A stretch of 10,450 nucleotides of DNA from JAGPHI01 sp036661035. GTDB taxonomy: Bacteria > Bacillota > Clostridia > Oscillospirales > Ruminococcaceae. The notes under the pieces are model-generated. The model did not search any database and was not told the DNA's origin. It was given only the letters and a program-made list of their open reading frames with translations. The DNA lies in contig JAVWZM010000072.1 in NCBI GenBank assembly GCA_036661035.1, positions 1 through 10,450 of the forward strand. Direction: 5' to 3'. Shown one piece after another: positions 6,847 to 10,450 of this stretch. A program made the position numbers and the translations under genes. The number at the start of each line of letters is the position of its first letter. Position 1 is the stretch's first letter.

Positions 6847-7698
6847 ATGCCTGAATTTAAAGGTATCGATGTTTCTTCATGGCAAGGGAATATAAACTGG
6901 GCAGATGTAAAGCGCGACGGTGTGCAGTTTGCAATGCTGCGCGTGGGCGCAGGATTAAACGCCGATAGAATGTTTAAGCGAAATATAGAAGGTGCAAATG
7001 CCGAGGGCATTAATTGCGGCGTATATCTTTACAGCTTGGCACGCACAGCAAACGAGGCTTTAGCAGAAGCAAATTTCACGTTAAACGCTGTAAAGCCATA
7101 TAGCTTAACACTACCTATAGCCTTTGATATTGAGGATAAGGCACAGCATGCATTAACTAATGCACAGCGTACAGACCTTGTGCAAACATATTGCGGCGCA
7201 ATTGCAAATAGAGGATATCTGCCAATGGTTTACGCCAGCCTTTCGTGGTTTAACACTATGCTGGATTTATCGCGCATAGCAAGCACTGAAAAATGGGTGG
7301 CGCAATGGGGGCAAAGCTGTACCTTTAAAAGCCCATATACCATGTGGCAATACAGCAACAAAGGCAGAGTAAATGGCATCAACGGTGATGTTGATTTGAA
7401 TATATCCTATCGCAATTACGCAGGCACAAAGCCTGACGATATCCCGTTGCCACCGCCCATTATAGTTGCGCCCAAGGCACCCTTTGCAGGGCAAAAGCTT
7501 GCGCTTTCTCAAGTTGCGCTTTATGCTACAGCCACCATGAAATTGCCTATAAAAAAGTTGACAGGCAGCTATTGGTGCTACGACGGCATTGCCATAAATG
7601 GGCGTATTCGCATAACAAACAGCCCTGTAAACGTTAAGAAAACGCCTATTGGGAAATATGTTACAGGCTATATTTCATTGCGTGATATTGGCACATAA
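6847..7698 (+). CDS. GH25 lysozyme (N,O-diacetylmuramidase) with C-terminal accessory domain
   Basis: The 283-residue protein carries a GH25 catalytic barrel over residues 1 to about 195: GIDVSSWQG (6-14) with D8, AFDIED (92-97) with the catalytic pair D94 and E96, VYASLSWF, MWQYS and GDVDLN. GH25 enzymes cut the MurNAc-GlcNAc beta-1,4 bond of peptidoglycan. A proline-rich linker (IPLPPPIIVAP, about 199-209) leads to a domain of about 75 residues with YWCYDGIAINGRIRIT (242-257) and KTPIGKYVTGY, resembling accessory wall-binding or SH3-like domains of Firmicute and phage lysins. There is no signal peptide, so export would need a holin-like route or lysis; a phage remnant or cell-released enzyme is possible. 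AGGAG lies seven bases before the ATG. It is monocistronic and faces the gene at 7832-8386. Confidence 0.88.
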   Translation: MPEFKGIDVSSWQGNINWADVKRDGVQFAMLRVGAGLNADRMFKRNIEGANAEGINCGVYLYSLARTANEALAEANFTLNAVKPYSLTLPIAFDIEDKAQHALTNAQRTDLVQTYCGAIANRGYLPMVYASLSWFNTMLDLSRIASTEKWVAQWGQSCTFKSPYTMWQYSNKGRVNGINGDVDLNISYRNYAGTKPDDIPLPPPIIVAPKAPFAGQKLALSQVALYATATMKLPIKKLTGSYWCYDGIAINGRIRITNSPVNVKKTPIGKYVTGYISLRDIGT

Positions 7699-7738
7699 AT
7701 AATTAACAACCAAGTCTGCGAACTCAGTTTAAAAAAAA

Positions 7739-7777
7739 TATCCTATGTGTGCGCTATCGCATATGCACAATTAAAAC
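7739..7777 (-). repeat. Dispersed intergenic repeat, copy B
   Basis: This is the 39-base counterpart of 23-61 (34 of 39 identical). On the minus strand it follows directly after the 14-bp terminator stem at 7774-7816 and contains GCGATAGC between GTGC and GCAC. Both copies share CGTTTTAATT- or AGTTTTAATT-type junctions from hairpin to repeat, although the hairpin stems themselves are unrelated in sequence. Confidence 0.7.
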
Positions 7778-7816
7778 GGTAAGGCATCTGCAAATTTGCA
7801 CTATGCCTTACCGTTT
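7774..7816 (-). terminator. Terminator hairpin between converging genes
   Basis: AAACGGTAAGGCAT (7774-7787) and ATGCCTTACCGTTT (7803-7816) form a perfect 14-bp stem with a 15-base loop. On the minus strand it is followed by TTTTAATT, 16 bases after the stop of the membrane protein gene. On the plus strand the tail is poor (GTTTATG), although it would also block lysozyme transcription read through from 7698. Confidence 0.75.
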
Positions 7817-7831
7817 ATGCTGTATATTATT

Positions 7832-8386
7832 TTAACCTTGATTTTCAGAATATCCAACTAAAAAGCCCACACTTCCCGATACGAAATCTCTAAGCTGGGA
7901 CACAGTGGCAATAGAAGAATGGCTTTGATAGGTATAATCCTTTGCAAGCAGTAATAAAACAAGCGCAAATAAGCCGATTGTCGCAACTACCATTATTTGT
8001 AATTGATTGTCTTTATGATGCGCCACTCTTTTTTCGTTATAATCTTTTATGCTTTGCGCATTTTCGCCTGTAAAATCCGCATTAGCCCTATATGTATCAA
8101 AACCGCTTAAAACAGGCATGGCAATATTGTCGCCGATTTTGGGGCGAACTTGATTGTTATTGTTTTGATTTTGAAAATTTGAACTTACAAAATAGCCGAA
8201 AATAGCTGCCGTTGTAGTGCGTACAACAATGTCGATTGCGTTAGTTTCGCTTGTTGCTGTTTTATCCGAAAATAAATTATACCCCAATTGCATCATAAGT
8301 ATAAGCATAAATACAATTAAAAATTTATCTGATAATCTTATGTTATTGATGCTAATACGTACTTTTTTATCAATGGTCATTTTCAC
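7832..8386 (-). CDS. Unrecognised four-helix membrane protein with possible internal repeat
   Basis: I do not recognise this 184-residue protein. Hydrophobic segments lie at about 22-38, 52-68, 130-147 and 165-179; the middle (70-128) is hydrophilic, with an NQNNNNQ run at 72-79. The two halves look alike: a strong helix, a polar Thr/Ser-rich stretch, then an Arg-led short hydrophobic helix ending in Asn/Gln (VRTTTAAIFGYFVSSNFQ at 55-72; LRDFVSGSVGFLVGYSEN at 165-182), suggesting duplication. The start is GTG at 8386 with a weak AAAGAAG about ten bases upstream; ATG at codon 3 is an alternative. It follows the ZIP gene after 77 bases on the same strand, so it may be read from the ZIP promoter, and ends in the terminator at 7774-7816. 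Confidence 0.75.
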   Translation of the reverse strand: MKMTIDKKVRISINNIRLSDKFLIVFMLILMMQLGYNLFSDKTATSETNAIDIVVRTTTAAIFGYFVSSNFQNQNNNNQVRPKIGDNIAMPVLSGFDTYRANADFTGENAQSIKDYNEKRVAHHKDNQLQIMVVATIGLFALVLLLLAKDYTYQSHSSIATVSQLRDFVSGSVGFLVGYSENQG

Positions 8387-8463
8387 GCATAAATCACTTC
8401 TTTCAGCGCAAGCCTTTTAAATCAGCTTATGCAAAAGCGGTGTAAAGCGTGAAGATATTCGCA

Positions 8464-9264
8464 TTATCCCAGTGCTACGTCCATTACCATCATCACAAGA
8501 AAGCCCAACATTACGCCAAGCGTGCCCACGTTTGAATGTTCGCCCAAATGTGCCTCCGGTATAAGCTCCTCTACTACAACGTAAATCATTGCGCCGGCTG
8601 CAAACGCCAAAAGCCAAGGCATTAACGGCGTAACCGTGCCTGCCACTATCACAGCAATTATGCCGCCGATTGGCTCCACTATTCCGCTTGCCGAGCCATA
8701 GAAAAAACTTTTTCCTCGGGACAGCCCTTCTTTGCGCAAGGGCAGAGAAATTGCCGCGCCTTCGGGGAAGTTTTGCAAGCCTATGCCCATAGCCAGTGCA
8801 AGTGCGCTTGCTGTGGTAACACTGGCAGACGCACCGCCGGCAGCTAAAGCGCAAGCAAGGCCCACTGCCATGCCCTCTGGAATATTGTGCAAGGTTACTG
8901 CCAAAACAAGCAGCGTAGTGCGTTTTAAGCTGGACTCCACACCCTCTGCCTTATCTGCATTTGGGTGCAAATGCGGCATAAGCGCGTCTAAGCCTAAAAG
9001 AAATAGCGCGCCTAATACAAAGCCGCCTGCTGCCGGTATCCAGCCAATATGCCCTTGCTCCTCTGCCATTTCTATCGCCGGAATAAGCAAGCTCCATACC
9101 GACGCGGCAATCATTACGCCTGCGGCAAAGCCTAAAAATATACGTTGAAATGCCGGTTTCACTTCCCCTTTAAACAATAATACAACGCTTGAGCCAAGCA
9201 CTGTCATCAAAAAAGTAAAGCCGGTACCAAGCCCTGCTAGTTCAAGCGGTGACAAATTCCCCAT
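8464..9264 (-). CDS. ZIP-family divalent metal transporter (GufA/ZIP11-like)
   Basis: The 266-residue, eight-helix inner membrane protein matches the ZIP family, which carries Zn2+, Fe2+ or similar ions into the cytoplasm. The transport-site motifs are HNIPEGMAVG (126-135, helix 4) and NFPEGAA (165-171, helix 5), with EELIPEAH (232-239) near the C-terminus. The loop after helix 3 has HLHP (98-101), a likely metal-binding histidine cluster. The compact size and GLGTGF N-terminus resemble the GufA/ZIP11 branch. Metal specificity cannot be read from sequence. The ATG has a perfect AGGAGG eight bases upstream and a promoter with an overlapping palindrome (9301-9325), consistent with metal-responsive repression. 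Confidence 0.92.
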   Translation of the reverse strand: MGNLSPLELAGLGTGFTFLMTVLGSSVVLLFKGEVKPAFQRIFLGFAAGVMIAASVWSLLIPAIEMAEEQGHIGWIPAAGGFVLGALFLLGLDALMPHLHPNADKAEGVESSLKRTTLLVLAVTLHNIPEGMAVGLACALAAGGASASVTTASALALAMGIGLQNFPEGAAISLPLRKEGLSRGKSFFYGSASGIVEPIGGIIAVIVAGTVTPLMPWLLAFAAGAMIYVVVEELIPEAHLGEHSNVGTLGVMLGFLVMMVMDVALG

Positions 9265-9300
9265 AATTACGACCTCCTATTATGTATAACATATCTCATA

Positions 9301-9325
9301 TTCATTATATTACAATATAAATGAA
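9301..9325. promoter_or_regulatory. Near-palindromic operator candidate over the ZIP -10 box
   Basis: TTATATT-AC-AATATAA (9305-9320) is a perfect 7-2-7 dyad. With one bulged base it extends to TTCAT...ATGAA over 25 bases (9301-9325). It covers the minus-strand -10 box of the metal transporter. Size and position fit a repressor of the Fur, PerR, MntR or Zur type, but the sequence matches none of their consensus boxes exactly; part of the symmetry may come from A/T richness. Confidence 0.45.
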
Positions 9326-9333
9326 GTGTGCAA
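9304..9333 (-). promoter_or_regulatory. Promoter of the ZIP transporter gene
   Basis: On the minus strand a perfect TATAAT (9304-9309) lies 39 bases upstream of the ATG. The -35 is weak: TTGCAC (9328-9333, 18-base spacing) or TGCACA (9327-9332, 17-base spacing). Transcription would start inside or just after the dyad at 9301-9325. Confidence 0.65.
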
Positions 9334-9506
9334 GCTTATTCTAATGCGCCTTACGAAAATTTAGACTCAGTTTTACACTTGAGTGTTATAATTACGCACA
9401 ATTCCTATTTATTTATATGATACGCTATTTATTTGCACGGTGCAGCATTAATTATTGCAATTAATTAATGCCATTAAACGAATTTAAACTAAAACTAAAA
9501 AACCAT

Positions 9507-9535
9507 TTGATTTTCTGCTTATAATTTGGTATAAT
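9507..9535 (+). promoter_or_regulatory. Promoter of tRNA-Thr
   Basis: TTGATT (9507-9512) and a perfect TATAAT (9530-9535) are separated by exactly 17 bases, and TGG before the -10 gives an extended -10. It lies 65 bases upstream of the mature tRNA 5' end, leaving a leader of about 58 bases for RNase P to remove. Confidence 0.8.
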
Positions 9536-9600
9536 GGCAAAGCGATATTCTCTTGCCCTTATGTGTTATAGCATTTGACAAGGCTTAATTTGCTAAATAT

Positions 9601-9676
9601 GCTTCTGTAGCGCAGTTGGTAGCGCAACTGATTCGTAATCAGTAGGCCAGCGGTTCAAATCCGCTCAGAAGCTCCA
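9601..9676 (+). tRNA. tRNA-Thr (anticodon CGT)
   Basis: A complete cloverleaf can be drawn. The acceptor stem is GCTTCTG/CAGAAGC (7 bp, perfect), the D stem GCGC/GCGC with loop AGTTGGTA, and the anticodon stem ACTGA/TCAGT with loop TTCGTAA, giving anticodon CGT (9634-9636). The T stem is AGCGG/CCGCT with loop TTCAAAT. The discriminator base is T (9673) and CCA is encoded (9674-9676). It reads ACG threonine codons. The gene has its own promoter and terminator and stands alone. Its 3' end is a common type of integration site. Confidence 0.97.
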
Positions 9677-9681
9677 AGATA

Positions 9682-9725
9682 GGTTGACAAATTTCAGAGA
9701 TGAAACTTGTCAACCTTTTCTTTTT
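9682..9725 (+). terminator. Terminator of tRNA-Thr
   Basis: GGTTGACAAATTTC (9682-9695) and GAAACTTGTCAACC (9702-9715) pair at 13 of 14 positions around a six-base loop and are followed by TTTTCTTTTT. It starts six bases after the CCA end. The right arm also supplies the TTGTCA -35 of the next promoter. Confidence 0.9.
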
Positions 9726-9735
9726 AGCTTATAAT
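9707..9735 (+). promoter_or_regulatory. Promoter embedded in the tRNA terminator
   Basis: TTGTCA (9707-9712, five of six consensus bases) lies in the right arm of the terminator, and a perfect TATAAT (9730-9735) follows after 17 bases. It would transcribe the small membrane protein gene with a leader of about 65 bases. Confidence 0.6.
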
Positions 9736-9805
9736 GGTGGTCTGCATATGATTTCTGTTTTGCGTAAAGCGGTGACGCTGAATCAACTTAGAGGGAGGGC
9801 AGGAA

Positions 9806-10018
9806 ATGTATTGGTCGATTTGTGGTGGGGTTGTAATTATTGTATTAGGGATTTTTGTTTATCTGAAACCAAATTTAATTTGGAAATTGACAGAACAATG
9901 GAAGTCATATAGTGCAGATGAGGCATCTGAGTTGTATATTAAGAACACAAAATTGAGCGGAGTTCTGTTTGCTCTTTTTGGAATTGTAATGATAGTTTTA
10001 CCGTTGATTATGAAGTAA
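9806..10018 (+). CDS. Small two-helix membrane protein, DUF6199-like
   Basis: The 70-residue product has a hydrophobic helix at about 5-20, a loop with LTEQWKSYSADEASELYIKN (28-47) and a second helix at about 50-68. A W-K-S, acidic, SELYI pattern between two helices resembles the DUF6199 family of small Clostridial membrane proteins; that match is from memory and function is unknown. The ATG has a strong GGGAGGGCAGG site just upstream and sits behind the 9707-9735 promoter. Codons are T/G-rich (many TTG, GTA and ATT) and unlike the genes to the left, which suggests separate ancestry. An overlapping frame at 9700-9912 lacks comparable signals. Confidence 0.7.
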   Translation: MYWSICGGVVIIVLGIFVYLKPNLIWKLTEQWKSYSADEASELYIKNTKLSGVLFALFGIVMIVLPLIMK

Positions 10019-10053
10019 AAAGATAGAGTACATCAGAAGATTATGAGTAGCAA

Positions 10054-10119
10054 GTTATCCGAGCTTGCGCCTGCAAAACGCCCCGAACCGCAGTGGCTCG
10101 GGGCGCAAGGTTGGATAAC
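10054..10119 (+). repeat. Long inverted repeat with two competing folds
   Basis: Bases 10054-10071 pair with 10102-10119: GTTATCC/GGATAAC and CTTGCGCC/GGCGCAAG, joined by a three-base segment with one true mismatch, 17 of 18 positions counting one G-U. Inside lies CGCCCCGA (10079-10086)/TCGGGGCG (10098-10105), which shares 10102-10105 with the outer right arm, so the two GC-rich helices exclude each other. It could be a transfer origin, a replication or attachment site, or an RNA switch. Confidence 0.65.
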
Positions 10120-10425
10120 TGTCATTGAACTTAACCGCCGGGAATTTTGCAGAAGCTATGGGGAAAGTATACTCCCATTCCTCGAAAAAGCGGAGGAAAT
10201 TTCAAGGTTTCTTGGTATTTTGCAAGCAAATAGTTGGCAGTTCACTTTCAGAAACGTTAAAATGGGTACAGCAAAGCCAGCCTGACCTAAAATCAGGCTG
10301 AAAAAGGCTGTTTTCAATTAAGCAGTCAGCGGCGGCGAAAGTGCCGTTCGCAGTAGCCCATCAAAACCGCAGCATTTGCAGACGGACGGCTTTCTGCCGA
10401 GAAGCTTTGCGAGTAGTACCTCGGT

Positions 10426-10446
10426 AGAGAGCCGTTCTCTTTTTTT
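10426..10446 (+). terminator. Possible weak terminator at right edge
   Basis: AGAGA (10426-10430) and TCTCT (10436-10440) form a 5-bp stem with a five-base loop followed by six T. The stem is short, and the window ends four bases later, so the structure may be larger than can be seen. Confidence 0.35.
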
Positions 10447-10450
10447 GAGA

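Larger units (their letters stand above)
9265..9600. other. Divergent intergenic region between ZIP gene and tRNA-Thr
   Basis: This 336-base A/T-rich gap holds the ZIP promoter and dyad (9301-9333, minus) and the tRNA promoter (9507-9535, plus). It also has an isolated extended -10-like TGTTATAAT (9384-9392, plus) without a clear -35, two CTATTTATTT copies 20 bases apart (9405-9414 and 9425-9434), and an imperfect dyad GCATTAATTA/TTAATTAATGC at 9445-9471. I see no coding region in it. Confidence 0.6.
10019..10450. other. Structured, GC-richer region without a confident gene
   Basis: No convincing gene is seen in these 432 bases. They hold the long switchable hairpin at 10054-10119, an 8-bp hairpin CAGCCTGA/TCAGGCTG (10278-10300) without a U-tail, a possible terminator at 10426-10446, and a minus-strand open frame entering from the right edge and stopping at 10318. 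Composition is richer in G/C than the rest of the window. Together with the adjacent tRNA gene this suggests part of an integrated element, but no integrase, relaxase or second tRNA end is in view. Confidence 0.45.

Noticed and set aside
7149..7164. TGCATTA-AC-TAATGCA dyad in the lysozyme gene
   Set aside because: Seven-base arms can occur by chance in 10 kb, and nothing else marks the site.
7626..7639. TGTAAACGTTAAGA, partly like a catabolite response element
   Set aside because: It lies deep in the lysozyme coding region, and its right half departs from the consensus.
9700..9912. 70-codon frame overlapping the DUF6199-like gene
   Set aside because: It starts within the tRNA terminator arm and lacks a ribosome binding site; the +2 frame from 9806 has the strong site and membrane helices.
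10033..10039. TCAGAAG shared with the 3' end of tRNA-Thr, a possible att repeat
   Set aside because: Only seven bases match and the flanks differ; integrase core repeats are normally longer.
10043..10285. 80-codon plus-strand frame in the structured region
   Set aside because: Its first third is the long hairpin, there is no recognisable ribosome binding site, the stop lies inside another hairpin and no family features are visible.
1..10450. CRISPR array, insertion sequence or transposase gene
   Set aside because: No regularly spaced direct repeats and no transposase-like reading frame were seen in the window.

Overview
The window looks like chromosomal DNA of a low-to-mid GC anaerobic Firmicute of class Clostridia, probably an Oscillospiraceae/Ruminococcaceae-type gut organism. 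The evidence is the HprK/P - ROK glucokinase - MurB - RapZ gene cluster, strong AGGAGG-type ribosome binding sites, sigma-A promoters with TATAAT -10 boxes, and hairpin terminators. Species cannot be named from the sequence alone.

Layout. (1) 144-3870, minus strand: a tight four-gene operon read hprK, ROK glucokinase, murB, rapZ, from a near-consensus promoter at 3914-3942, ending in a 13-bp-stem terminator at 54-83. It joins carbon catabolite sensing (HprK/P), sugar phosphorylation, a committed step of peptidoglycan precursor synthesis (MurB) and the nucleotide-binding RapZ regulator. The yvcK and whiA genes that usually follow rapZ in Firmicutes are not within the 143 bases that follow. (2) 4034-6600, plus strand: a divergent pair with a 4-base ATGA overlap, a GT4 glycosyltransferase of the diacylglycerol-glucosyltransferase type and a COG2509-like FAD dehydrogenase with a cysteine cluster, ending in a terminator at 6694-6729. 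(3) 6847-7698, plus strand: a GH25 lysozyme without signal peptide, carrying a C-terminal accessory domain. It converges across a 14-bp-stem hairpin on (4) 7832-9264, minus strand: a ZIP-family metal transporter followed by an unrecognised four-helix membrane protein that seems to be an internal duplication. (5) 9601-9676: tRNA-Thr(CGT) with its own promoter and terminator. (6) 9677-10450: sequence of different character, holding a small DUF6199-like membrane protein and a structured, GC-richer, largely non-coding stretch. This could be the edge of an integrated element or genomic island next to the tRNA.

Features not explained by the genes are: a perfect 15-bp palindrome inside murB; a dispersed 39-base repeat found directly after two terminator hairpins about 7.7 kb apart, with a third partial copy; a near-palindromic operator candidate over the -10 box of the ZIP gene; a 39-base imperfect tandem duplication with a perfect DnaA box; and, near the right edge, a long hairpin with two mutually exclusive folds that could be a transfer origin or an RNA switch.
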